Shown here: one piece after another, positions 19,533-27,763 of the stretch
Layout: each line of letters begins with the position of its first letter
Position numbering within the stretch: position 1 is the stretch's first letter
From: VGBV01 sp963813725
GTDB taxonomy: Bacteria; Actinomycetota; Thermoleophilia; Solirubrobacterales; 70-9
Assembly: GCA_963813725.1 (NCBI GenBank)
Contig: CAWFAI010000013.1
Location: 62,001-126,000 of the forward strand
Direction of reading: 5' to 3'
Length of the DNA: 64,000 nt
Notes under the pieces: generated by a model
Seen by the model: the letters and a program-made list of their open reading frames with translations, nothing else
Told to the model about the DNA's origin: nothing
Database searches by the model: none
Program-made: the position numbers and the translations under genes

Positions 19533-20198
19533 ATGGCGAAGCCGGAATACGGCGAGGCCCGTCGCAGAATGGTCGAGCGCCAGCTCCGCCGCAGGGGCAT
19601 CGGCGACGAGCGCGTGCTTGAGGCGATGGGCCGTGTGCCGCGCGAGCAGTTCGTGCCCGAGGAGGTGCGCCGGCGGGCGTACGCGGATTCGGCGCTGCCG
19701 ATCGGGCACCGTCAAACCATCTCGCAGCCCTGGGTGGTCGCGGCGATCTGCCAGGCGCTCGCGCTCGATGGCTCGGAATCGGTGCTCGAGATCGGCACCG
19801 GCTCGGGCTATTCGACGGCGGTGCTGGCGCAGCTCGCCCGCAGCGTGATCAGCTTCGAGCGCGTGCCCGAGCTGGCCGAGGGGGCGCGCGCGGCGCTGGA
19901 GCGCCTGGGGGTGGAGGGCGTCGAGGTGGTGCTGGCCGACGGCAGCCGCGGCCACCAGGAGGCCGCGCCCTACGACGCCATCGCCGTCCACGCCGCCACG
20001 CCAGAGGCGCCGCACAGCCTGATCGCACAGCTCGCCCCCGGCGGCCGCCTGGTCGTGCCGATCGCGACGGGCTCGAGCGACCTGCTGACGGCGTTTCGCA
20101 GCGAGGGCACCGCCGAGTCGCCGGCGCTGCGGCAGGAAACCATCGGGCCGTGCCGCTTCGTCCCCCTGATCGGGGCCGAGGGCTTCAGCCCGGAGTGA
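19533..20198 (+). CDS. pcm: Protein-L-isoaspartate O-methyltransferase
   Basis: A repair methyltransferase that transfers a methyl group from S-adenosylmethionine to isoaspartyl residues in damaged proteins. The 221-residue protein shows the family motif QTISQPWVVAAICQAL, the SAM site VLEIGTGSGYSTAVLAQL and the NPPGG-like turn LAPGGRLVVPI. It begins 10 bases after the Crp-like gene and probably shares its transcript. Confidence 0.9.
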   Translation: MAKPEYGEARRRMVERQLRRRGIGDERVLEAMGRVPREQFVPEEVRRRAYADSALPIGHRQTISQPWVVAAICQALALDGSESVLEIGTGSGYSTAVLAQLARSVISFERVPELAEGARAALERLGVEGVEVVLADGSRGHQEAAPYDAIAVHAATPEAPHSLIAQLAPGGRLVVPIATGSSDLLTAFRSEGTAESPALRQETIGPCRFVPLIGAEGFSPE

Positions 20199-20243
20199 GG
20201 AAGGCGCACCGGGCCCGGCGGCACGCGTTAGGCTCGCGTGCGC

Positions 20244-20648
20244 ATGAGCGACGCGCTCTACGTCCTCAACTTCTACTCGGCGATCTTCGTCGACCAGCTC
20301 AAGCGCGGCCGCAAGACCGCGACGATCCGCCTGGGCGACAAGTCGCGCAAGTACAAGCGCGGGCAGGTCGTCTGGGTCACCGTGGGCTTCCGCCACCAGC
20401 CGCGGGAGAAGATCTTCTCCGCGGTCATCGACGACGTCGAGGTGAAGCGGGTCGAGGAGCTGAGCCCGCGCGACATCGAGCACGACAACCCCGAGTTCCG
20501 CCGACTGGAGGACACGGTCGAGTTCCTCGGCAAGATCTACACCCGCCCGATCTCGATGGACGACACCGTCACGGTGATCCGCTTCTCGCAGGTCGTCGAG
20601 CGCCCCAGCACCCAGTTCGGCAACGGCGAGCCGCCCTCGCCGAACTGA
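20244..20648 (+). CDS. ASCH domain protein
   Basis: A 134-residue protein with the ASCH fold (PUA-like beta barrel). It includes KRGRKTATIRLGDKSRKYKRGQVVWVTVG and the strand-rich segment VIDDVEVKRVEELSPRDIEHDNPEF. ASCH proteins are thought to bind RNA or modified nucleosides; no specific function can be assigned. ATG 20244 is preferred to GTG 20238 because TAGGCT at 20229-20234 then ends nine bases upstream, in line with other leaderless genes here. Confidence 0.75.
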   Translation: MSDALYVLNFYSAIFVDQLKRGRKTATIRLGDKSRKYKRGQVVWVTVGFRHQPREKIFSAVIDDVEVKRVEELSPRDIEHDNPEFRRLEDTVEFLGKIYTRPISMDDTVTVIRFSQVVERPSTQFGNGEPPSPN

Positions 20649-20685
20649 TCCGCTCGCGGGGGATGGGCGCAGGACGGGGAAGCTG

Positions 20686-21159
20686 ATGGCCACCTACCGC
20701 TTCCTCACCACCTGGCTGCTGGAGGCCGACCGCGAGCGGGTCTGGGAGGCGATCTACGACTCCGAGCGCTGGCCGCAGTGGTGGCGGGGCGTGGAGGAGG
20801 CCGAGAAGCTCGCCGAGGGCGATGAGCGCGGCATCGGGCAGCGCGGCCGCTACGTATGGAAAGCGAAGCTCCCCTACCGCGTCGAGTTCTCGATCGTCAC
20901 CACCAAGGTGGAGAGACCCCACCTGCTGGAGGGTGACGCCGACGGCGAGCTGGCCGGGATCGGCCGCTGGCGGCTGTTCGAGCACGGCGGCGTCACAGCG
21001 GTCGTCTACGAATGGAACGTGCGCACGACCAGGTGGTGGATGAACCTGCTGGCGCCGGTCGCGAAGCCGGTGTTCGAGGCGAACCACGACCACGTGATGC
21101 GAAACGGCGGCCAGGGGATCGCCGAGCTGCTCGGCGCGAGGCTGCTGGCGCTCGATTAG
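20686..21159 (+). CDS. SRPBCC (START-like) domain protein
   Basis: A 157-residue protein of the polyketide cyclase/SRPBCC superfamily: it opens with YRFLTTWLLEADRERVWEAIYDSERWPQWW, the usual first strand and helix of this hydrophobic-pocket fold, and ends with the long helix VFEANHDHVMRNGGQGIAELLGARL. The ligand is unknown. GGGGAAG just before ATG 20686 is a plausible ribosome binding site, and the gap to the ASCH gene is only 37 bases. Confidence 0.75.
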   Translation: MATYRFLTTWLLEADRERVWEAIYDSERWPQWWRGVEEAEKLAEGDERGIGQRGRYVWKAKLPYRVEFSIVTTKVERPHLLEGDADGELAGIGRWRLFEHGGVTAVVYEWNVRTTRWWMNLLAPVAKPVFEANHDHVMRNGGQGIAELLGARLLALD

Positions 21160-21192
21160 CGGCCCTGGCGCCGGTTTCGCAGCCGCCCTGGC

Positions 21193-21198
21193 TACAAT
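21193..21198 (+). promoter_or_regulatory. -10 element of the groESL promoter
   Basis: TACAAT matches the housekeeping -10 consensus at five of six positions. It lies 7 bases before the CIRCE operator and about 95 bases before groES. No good -35 hexamer is visible at 16-18 bases upstream. Confidence 0.6.
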
Positions 21199-21205
21199 CG
21201 GGGGG

Positions 21206-21234
21206 CCTGGCACTCTCCTACCCGGAGTGCCAAG
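21206..21234. promoter_or_regulatory. CIRCE operator for HrcA
   Basis: CCTGGCACTC, nine bases, then GAGTGCCAAG: an inverted repeat that matches the CIRCE consensus TTAGCACTC-N9-GAGTGCTAA in its core and spacing, with G-for-A and C-for-T changes in the outer arms that keep the dyad. It sits just after the -10, where HrcA binding would block transcription of groESL until heat shock. hrcA itself is not in this window. Confidence 0.88.
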
Positions 21235-21293
21235 CCAGGATCACACTCGATTCAACCGACTTTAGACCGGCAAACAAGCCACGGAGGTAGCAA

Positions 21294-21581
21294 ATGAAGC
21301 TGAAGCCACTCGGCGACCGCCTCATCGTGCAGGCGACCGAGGAGGAGGAGACGACTGCCAGCGGCATCGTCCTTCCCGACACCGCGAAGGAGAAGCCCCA
21401 GAAGGGCAAGGTCCTGGCCGTCGGTGACGGCGAGGTGAAGGAGGACGGCACCCGCCGCCCCCTGGACGTCAACGAGGGCGACGAGGTCCTCTACTCCAAG
21501 TACGGAGGCACCGAGATCACCGTGGACGGTGACGAGCTGCTCGTGCTGCGCGAGTCCGACGTCCTGGCCAAGGTCGACTGA
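21294..21581 (+). CDS. groES: Co-chaperonin GroES
   Basis: The 95-residue lid subunit of the GroEL chaperonin. It starts MKLKPLGDRLIVQATEEEE, has the mobile-loop region EETTASGIVLPDTAKEKPQKG and ends DVLAKVD, all typical. A strong ribosome binding site (GGAGGT at 21283-21288) sits six bases before ATG. The leader from the TACAAT promoter is about 90 bases and includes the CIRCE dyad, so regulation can act on DNA and possibly on the mRNA. It is co-transcribed with groEL, 76 bases downstream. Confidence 0.97.
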   Translation: MKLKPLGDRLIVQATEEEETTASGIVLPDTAKEKPQKGKVLAVGDGEVKEDGTRRPLDVNEGDEVLYSKYGGTEITVDGDELLVLRESDVLAKVD

Positions 21582-21657
21582 CAAACATCCGACGCCGCCT
21601 CCTCGGCTTCGCGTCCGGGGGCGGGTAAGAACTTAGGAACCAAGGAGGAAACGGAAG

Positions 21658-23292
<1,635 letters not shown>

Positions 23293-23314
23293 GCGGAGAC
23301 GCCTCCGATGCTTT

Positions 23315-23344
23315 CGAAGGGCCCGGCGAAAGCCGGGCCCTTCG
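23315..23344 (+). terminator. Terminator of groESL
   Basis: A perfect 13-bp stem (CGAAGGGCCCGGC, loop GAAA, then its complement) with a GNRA tetraloop. It is followed only by a short T-containing stretch (tcgttc), as is common in high-GC actinobacteria. Confidence 0.85.
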
Positions 23345-23406
23345 TCGTTCAGATAGGAAGGGCAAGAAGTAGCGACTACGCTTTGTCACAACAGGCGAGT
23401 GTTTCC

Positions 23407-23433
23407 AAGGGCCCGGCCTTCGGCCGGGCCCTT
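23407..23433 (+). terminator. Second hairpin sharing the groESL terminator core
   Basis: A 12-bp stem (AAGGGCCCGGCC, loop TTC, complement) followed by ttcgttc. The core GGGCCCGG is the same as in the first hairpin 60 bases upstream. It lies just before the TAGGAT promoter of the next gene. It may be a back-up terminator, or may end a short RNA that starts between the two hairpins. Confidence 0.6.
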
Positions 23434-23472
23434 TCGTTCTAGGATCGGAGTCCACGAACGAGGGGAGCAGCG

Positions 23473-23760
23473 ATGTACGCGCGCGTCGTCAAGTTCACCG
23501 ATGTCGGTCCCGAGGCGATCGAGGAGGTCGCCACCCGGATCAAGTCGGGCGAGGGGCCGCCGCCCGGCGTTCCGGCGAAGGGGATCAAGATGCTCTACGA
23601 CGAGGCCAATTCCACCTCGGTCGCCATCGTCTTCTTCGAGACCGAGGAGGACATGCGCAAGGGAGGCGAGGCTCTGGATCAGATGGACACCTCCGAGACG
23701 CCCGGCACCCGCGCCTCGGTCGACGTCTACGAGGTCAAGGCCGAGATGGACCTCGGCTGA
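23473..23760 (+). CDS. Small dimeric alpha/beta barrel-like protein
   Basis: A 95-residue protein of unknown function. The pattern MYARVVKF, a helix with IEEVATRIK, VAIVFFETEEDMRKGGEALDQM and a final strand SVDVYEVKAE resembles the ABM/ferredoxin-like dimeric barrel fold, in which small monooxygenases and stress proteins are found. No catalytic residue can be pointed out. TAGGAT at 23440-23445 and GAGGGGAG before ATG indicate its own promoter and a short leader. Confidence 0.6.
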   Translation: MYARVVKFTDVGPEAIEEVATRIKSGEGPPPGVPAKGIKMLYDEANSTSVAIVFFETEEDMRKGGEALDQMDTSETPGTRASVDVYEVKAEMDLG

Positions 23761-23825
23761 GCCACCGCCGAGGCCCTCGGCCGCGGGAGGTGGCCCGAAG
23801 GAGTTTGGCCCTCAGGCACCTCTCA

Positions 23826-23918
23826 TGGGGATTGGCCCAAACAAATAGGGCGTAGCTAAGCCCACGTGTTCGTCGGCGTAGCGGCGTGCTTGTTGCCAAG
23901 GCCACCGCTTCGCATGGA
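23826..23918 (+). repeat. Dispersed intergenic repeat, copy 1
   Basis: The first module is GGGGATTGGCCCAAACAAAT followed by agggc. The second module starts CCACGTGTTCGTCGGC (23862-23877) and continues to CGCATGGA. The second module reappears at 24730-24784 and the first, in variant form, at 24.7, 25.4 and 26.0 kb. There is no reading frame inside that resembles a protein. Confidence 0.65.
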
Positions 23919-23930
23919 GTGAACGTACCT

Positions 23931-24559
23931 TTAGGGGGCCTCTTGCGGATCTGGGTGAGATGTCTCAGTGGCCGCGGTCGGCGTCCTGATCATCCACACG
24001 CCCAGCCATGCGACGGAAACAGCGAGGGGGATGGCGGTGGGCGACAGCAAGGCACGGAACCCAATGACGCCGCCGATCGCGATGGCGACGCAGATGGCGG
24101 TCGGGAAGACGCGAGCTCGGTAGCTTGCGACGCCGAACGAGGAGCCCAGCCGACGGCGAAGGACAGGTAGCTGGCAATCGCGCCAATCGCGAGCAGGGTG
24201 GTCGGATCGGTGTCGAGGGAGGCTGGCGCTTCGTCGGCCAGCCACGGGACGGCGAAGGTCTCGAACCAGAGGTCGCCACCCAGGAGCATCGTGCCGACGA
24301 TCGCAGTGACGAAGGCGATCACGCCAAGCCTGCCCGGCGCCTTGTGTAAGCCCCACCCGTAAGCGCCGATCAAGGCGAGCATGAGCACACAAAAGCCAAC
24401 CATGTAAACGACGCCGCCGAACTGGAAGGCCGGATCCGTCGATGTGGCCACGTGATCGTCGGGATCGAACGGCAACATCACGAGTTGGGCGACGACGATC
24501 AGCACACCGGCGGCGAGCGCCAGAGGCCCTGCGTGCCGTGAGAGCGGTGAATCCAACAT
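23931..24559 (-). CDS. Membrane protein of unknown function (frameshifted near 24150)
   Basis: A predicted multi-pass membrane protein read in two frames. The first frame, from ATG 24559 (ribosome binding site AAAGGA), has hydrophobic segments LALAAGVLIVVAQLVML, VVYMVGFCVLMLALIGAY, GVIAFVTAIVGTMLL and LLAIGAIASYLSFAVG. At about 24150 one base is missing, or two are extra: the frame changes to LGSSFGVASYRARVFPTAICVAIAIGGVIGF, with LAVSVAWLGVWMI before the stop at 23931. The joined product would be about 210 residues with six membrane segments. I do not recognise the family. The gene lies in the repeat-bearing island, so true decay is possible. Confidence 0.6.
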
Positions 24560-24675
24560 GCCAGTCCTTTCGATGGAATGCACCGCACGTTGAGCGCGGG
24601 GCTTACGACCTGGCCAGCCTATTCCACCGCTGAGGCTCGACCTCAATCACTCGTCTGATTCAGTTCCAAGCGAAC

Positions 24676-24784
24676 CTAGGCCACCACGGGCCCTGACCGG
24701 AATGGGCCCAACCAACGCGAATGGAAAGGCCACGTGTTCGTCGGCCTAGCGGCGTGCTGTTTCCAGACCGCCGCTTTGCATGGA
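24676..24784 (+). repeat. Dispersed intergenic repeat, copy 2
   Basis: This is the most complete copy and lies in the 318-base gene-free stretch 24560-24877. The block 24705-24730 (starting GGCCCAACCAACGCGAATGG) is identical over 26 bases to 25401-25426. The block from 24730 (CCACGTGTTCGTCGGC) matches copy 1. The rest of the gene-free stretch holds only the short repeats listed next and the ribosome binding site of the following gene. Confidence 0.7.
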
Positions 24785-24831
24785 AAGCAGCCCGCTTTGC
24801 AGGAAAGAGAGCTCTTTTCGACGAAGAGCTC
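24771..24831 (+). repeat. Tandem direct repeat followed by an inverted repeat
   Basis: CCGCTTTGCATGGAAAG at 24771-24787 is repeated as CCGCTTTGCAGGAAAG at 24792-24807. Directly after it, GAGCTCTT (24809-24816) and AAGAGCTC (24824-24831) form an 8-bp stem. These lie 47 bases before the DUF7144-like gene and may be its operator or a leader structure. Confidence 0.5.
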
Positions 24832-24877
24832 GGCCAAAGATCGTCGGATAGGCCCGTCACCAGAAAAGGAGAAGGAG

Positions 24878-25270
24878 ATGGAAGCAGCAAGACCCGTTCC
24901 AGAGAGGCAGCCGACCGGTTGGGTTGTCTTCGCCGGAGTAGTCCTCGTCATCGTCGGCTTCCTCGATGCCTTGTGGGGGCTGGCGGCAATCCTGAACGAT
25001 GACATCGTGATCGTTGGCGGCCAGGGAGCGATCGTGGCGGACATCACGCTCTGGGGGTGGCTGCACTTGCTCCTGGGTTCAGCCATAGCCCTGACGGGAT
25101 TCGGCTTGTTTGCGGGCAACACCGGCGCCCGTTGGGTTGTTGTGTTCCTCGTGGCCGTGAACGCGATCACGCAGATCGTGTGGTTCCCCGCGGCGCCGTT
25201 GTGGGCGTTCCTGATCATCATCCTCGACGTGACGATCATCTACCAGCTGACCGCGCGCTGGGAGGACTGA
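24878..25270 (+). CDS. Four-pass membrane protein, DUF7144-like
   Basis: A 130-residue membrane protein with four hydrophobic segments: WVVFAGVVLVIVGFLDALWG, LLLGSAIALTGFGLFAG, WVVVFLVAVNAITQIVWF and FLIIILDVTIIYQLTA. Its size, Trp-rich loops and GWxxxxG pattern fit a family of small actinobacterial membrane proteins annotated as DUF7144; no function is known. ATG 24878 is chosen because AAGGAGAAGGAG precedes it; the reading frame is open further upstream but into repeat DNA. Confidence 0.65.
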   Translation: MEAARPVPERQPTGWVVFAGVVLVIVGFLDALWGLAAILNDDIVIVGGQGAIVADITLWGWLHLLLGSAIALTGFGLFAGNTGARWVVVFLVAVNAITQIVWFPAAPLWAFLIIILDVTIIYQLTARWED

Positions 25271-25372
25271 CGTTTTCGGGGGCGGTCCCGCGCTTTGATG
25301 CGGGCCGCCCTCCAGTTCCCAAGAACGGGCCAACGCCGCTCCGGACGAGAGGTGACTACGCCGGGACCGGGT

Positions 25373-25426
25373 CTAGGTACTACGGCCCCCGACCGGGATC
25401 GGCCCAACCAACGCGAATGGAAAGGC
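25373..25426 (+). repeat. Dispersed intergenic repeat, copy 3
   Basis: Matches copy 2 from CTAGG through the identical 26-base block at 25401-25426. The Ser/Arg-coding ORFs seen across it are accidental. It ends about 60 bases before the cNMP-binding gene. Confidence 0.7.
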
Positions 25427-25488
25427 GTAAGTCGCCGTCGCGTGCTGGGACCATGCGCGCGTAAACCTCGACTGGGATACTTTTGTCG

Positions 25489-25934
25489 ATGAGGCGACCG
25501 GCACGACGGCGGGCACCCGACCCCAAGGTCGAACGGCTCTCGCAGGTCCAGCTCTTCTCTGCCTGCAGCAAGCGGGACCTCTCCCGCATCGCCGCCCTGG
25601 CCGAGGAGGTCGAGGTCCCCGCCGGCCGGGTGCTGATGCGCCAGGGTGACCTTGGGCGCGAGGCTTTCGTGATCGCCGATGGCCGGGCGAAGGTGACGAT
25701 CCGGGGCAAGCGGAGCACGAAGCTCGGCCCCGGCAATGCTTCGGCGAGATGGCCCTCCTTCACTCGGCGCCGCGCTCCGCCACGGTCACCGCCGAGAGTG
25801 AAATGCGGCTCTTCGTGCTCGGCTCCCGTGAGTTCTCGGCGCTGATCGAGCGCGTCCCGGTTGTGGGCCAGCGGGTGATGGCAGCACTCGCAGTGCGGCT
25901 TCGCGAAGCTGAGCGAGCCCAACCTCACCACTGA
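25489..25934 (+). CDS. Single-domain cyclic-nucleotide-binding protein (frameshifted near 25739)
   Basis: A stand-alone cNMP-binding domain of about 148 residues without an HTH. The first frame reads VQLFSACSKRDLSRIAALAEEVEVPAG and then VLMRQGDLGREAFVIADG up to LGPGN. One base is then missing: inserting it near 25739 turns ASARW into the expected FGEMALLHSAPRSATVTA, which is present in the second frame and runs to 25934. TACTTT at 25478-25483 ends five bases before ATG, so it is probably leaderless. Such short proteins may bind second messengers and act through a partner. The gene is flanked by repeat copies 3 and 4. Confidence 0.7.
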
Positions 25935-25963
25935 GCCGCAGCCGCATCTCGACGCCTTTTGCT

Positions 25964-26007
25964 CGACGGGAATCGGCCCGAACAACTAGGGCCAACCAAG
26001 CCCGCAC
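25964..26007 (+). repeat. Dispersed intergenic repeat, copy 4
   Basis: CGACGGGAATCGGCCCGAAC, then aactagggc, followed by AAGCCCGC. This aligns with module 1 of copy 1 (attggcccaaacaaatagggc ... aagcccac) with a few substitutions. It separates the cNMP gene from the convergent SDR gene. Confidence 0.55.
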
Positions 26008-26010
26008 CGT

Positions 26011-26932
26011 CTAGGCGCCCAGCACGTCCGCCATCGGGCGTGGCTCGACCCCGAGGCGCTTGGCGTCCTCGGGGCCGCGCTCGGTGGTCATCGGGACCTC
26101 CATCAGCTCGGCCTCCTCCCAGGTGGCGAAGGCCGCCTGACCGCTCACCAGCTCGAGGCCGCGCAGGCCCGCGCGGACCAGGGGAAGCGGGACGTGGAGC
26201 AGTGGGCGCGCGCGGCCCCGCGCCTCCAGCACCTGCTCGACGATGCCGTCGTAGCTCAGCGTCTGCGGGCCGGCCAGCTCGAAGCGCGGCCCCGCCTCGC
26301 CTGAGCCGTTGGACGAGGCTGACCTGGCCGCAGCAGCGACGTGCTCGCCGCCGTTGACGGCGGAGGCGACGCACTCCGCCACGTCGCGCGCCCAGATCGG
26401 CTGGTAGCGCGCCCGGCCCGAGCCCGAAACCGGCACTGCCGGCAGGGCCGTCAGCCGCTCCAGCAGCGTGATCCAGGGGTCGCCGGGCCCGTAGACGATC
26501 GAGGGCGCGAAGACCGTCGTCTCGCAGCGTCGCCCCGCGCACCGCCTTCTCGGCCAGCGCCTTGGCGCGGAAGAAACGCGTGCGCTGGAACTCGGTCGCC
26601 CCCATCGCGCTGAAGAAGAGGAAGCGCTTCACCCCCGCCCGCTCGGCCGAGCGCAGCAGCCGTACCGTCGCCAGCCCGTTCAGCTCCTCGATCGTCCCGC
26701 GAGGCTGGTCGCGGATCGTCGCCGCCAGATGGATCACCGTGTCCACGCCGCGCATCGCGTGGCGCATCGAGAACGGGTCGGCCAGGTCCCCGAGCGCGAT
26801 CTGCACGTTGACGCGGTCGGGGCCGAGTCGCCTGGGCTCGCGCACCAGCACCCGCACGTCGTGCCCGGATCCCAGCAGCAGCGGCAACAGCTCGCCGCCG
26901 ATCACCCCCGTCGCGCCCGTCAACAGGATCAT
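26011..26932 (-). CDS. NAD(P)-binding SDR-fold protein, NDUFA9-like (frameshifted at 26521)
   Basis: An extended/atypical short-chain dehydrogenase of about 306 residues once corrected. The N-terminus MILLTGATGVIGGELLPLLL is the nucleotide-binding loop; GDLADPFSMRHAMRGVDTVIHLAA and FLFFSAMGATEFQRTRFFRAKALAE follow. One extra base (C on the plus strand at 26521) breaks the frame; removing it gives TTVFAPSIVYGPGDPW and joins the second half (YQPIWARDVAECVASAV, then FELAGPQTLSYDGIV). The family includes NDUFA9-type and NAD-binding quinone-related proteins, often without proven activity. TACTCT (26944-26939) ends six bases before ATG. Confidence 0.75.
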
Positions 26933-26982
26933 GGCCCCAGAGTAGCCACCGCGCCTATTGGACCCCCCGGTTCGCCCTGGCC

Positions 26983-26988
26983 TAGAAT
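26983..26988 (+). promoter_or_regulatory. -10 element of the ferredoxin promoter
   Basis: TAGAAT, with a possible -35 TTGGAC at 26958-26963 (19-base spacing). It gives a leader of about 75 bases before the GTG start. The SDR promoter reads the other way 39 bases upstream. Confidence 0.6.
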
Positions 26989-27069
26989 GTGTGCCTCGCG
27001 CGGCGCCTCACCGGGGGCGCCGCATCCGCAAGCGAGACTCAGCGACCGAGCACCAGAAAGGGGAGTCAA

Positions 27070-27336
27070 GTGGCATACGTCATCGCGGAGCCGTGCATCG
27101 GCGAGAAGGACAACTCCTGCGTCGAGGTCTGCCCTGTCGACTGCATCCACCCGACCCCCGATGAGCCCGACTACGACGCCTCCCAGCAGCTCTTCATCGA
27201 CCCCGATGAGTGCATCGACTGCGACGCCTGCGTCGAGGCCTGCCCGGTTGACGCCTGCTTCGCCGAGGACCAGCTCCCGGCCGAGTGGGCGAAGTACACG
27301 GCGATCAACGCCGAGTACTACAAGTCCAAGTCCTAA
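27070..27336 (+). CDS. fdxA: FdxA-type 7Fe/8Fe ferredoxin
   Basis: An 88-residue bacterial ferredoxin carrying electrons on two iron-sulfur clusters. Cysteines are at 9, 17, 21 and 25 (CIGEKDNSCVEVCPVDC) and at 48, 51, 54, 58 and 63. The seven-residue gap between the first two cysteines is typical of FdxA proteins with one [3Fe-4S] and one [4Fe-4S] cluster. The start is GTG 27070, with AAGGGGAG before it; the following residues AYVIAEPCI match the family start. Its stop codon overlaps that of the convergent membrane protein gene by two bases. Confidence 0.92.
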   Translation: MAYVIAEPCIGEKDNSCVEVCPVDCIHPTPDEPDYDASQQLFIDPDECIDCDACVEACPVDACFAEDQLPAEWAKYTAINAEYYKSKS

Positions 27337-27731
27337 CTGTCTGCGGCCGGGCCGGCTGCTGCGCCCGCCCGCGGGCGCCTGATTGAAAGCAGGGCCAGCC
27401 CGGCGCAGGTCACCGCGCCCAGCACCGGCACCGCCGCCTTCGCCGCCCGCGGCGGCAGCACGAGCTCGAACAGCGGCACCTCATCCCCGATTCGGTCGCC
27501 CAGCGGGCCGAGCGGGCAGTCGCCGTGGTTAGCCGCAACCAATGCTCCCTCGGCCGTAAGGCCGGCGATCGCCACCCGGAGCAGTCGCGTCCTCCGGCGT
27601 GTGAGCGCACACCACCAGACGTAGGCGATCGAAGCGAGGAAGCCGAGGGCGATCAGCGTGTGGCCCGTGCGCCAGGCGATCACCGTCGGCGAGAGGCTGT
27701 GGCTCGATCGGCGTCCCCGGGGCACTCTCAC
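27333..27731 (-). CDS. Small membrane protein of unknown function
   Basis: A 132-residue protein with three hydrophobic segments (TLIALGFLASIAYVWWC, VAIAGLTAEGALVAAN, and VPVLGAVTCAGLALL) and a conserved-looking loop with HGDCPLGPLGDRIGD between them. I do not know its function. TAGCTT (27744-27739) ends seven bases before GTG 27731, which supports that start. It is followed on the same strand by nothing for some distance, being convergent with fdxA. Confidence 0.6.
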   Translation of the reverse strand: MRVPRGRRSSHSLSPTVIAWRTGHTLIALGFLASIAYVWWCALTRRRTRLLRVAIAGLTAEGALVAANHGDCPLGPLGDRIGDEVPLFELVLPPRAAKAAVPVLGAVTCAGLALLSIRRPRAGAAAGPAADS

Positions 27732-27763
27732 CCCGCCAAAGCTACCCCCGGGAGGGAGCGCGC

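Noticed and set aside
23826..25426. Integron attC sites (GCCCAAC resembles the RYYYAAC inverse core)
   Set aside because: No paired GTTRRRY core at the right place, no long imperfect hairpin and no integrase; the repeats do not have attC architecture.
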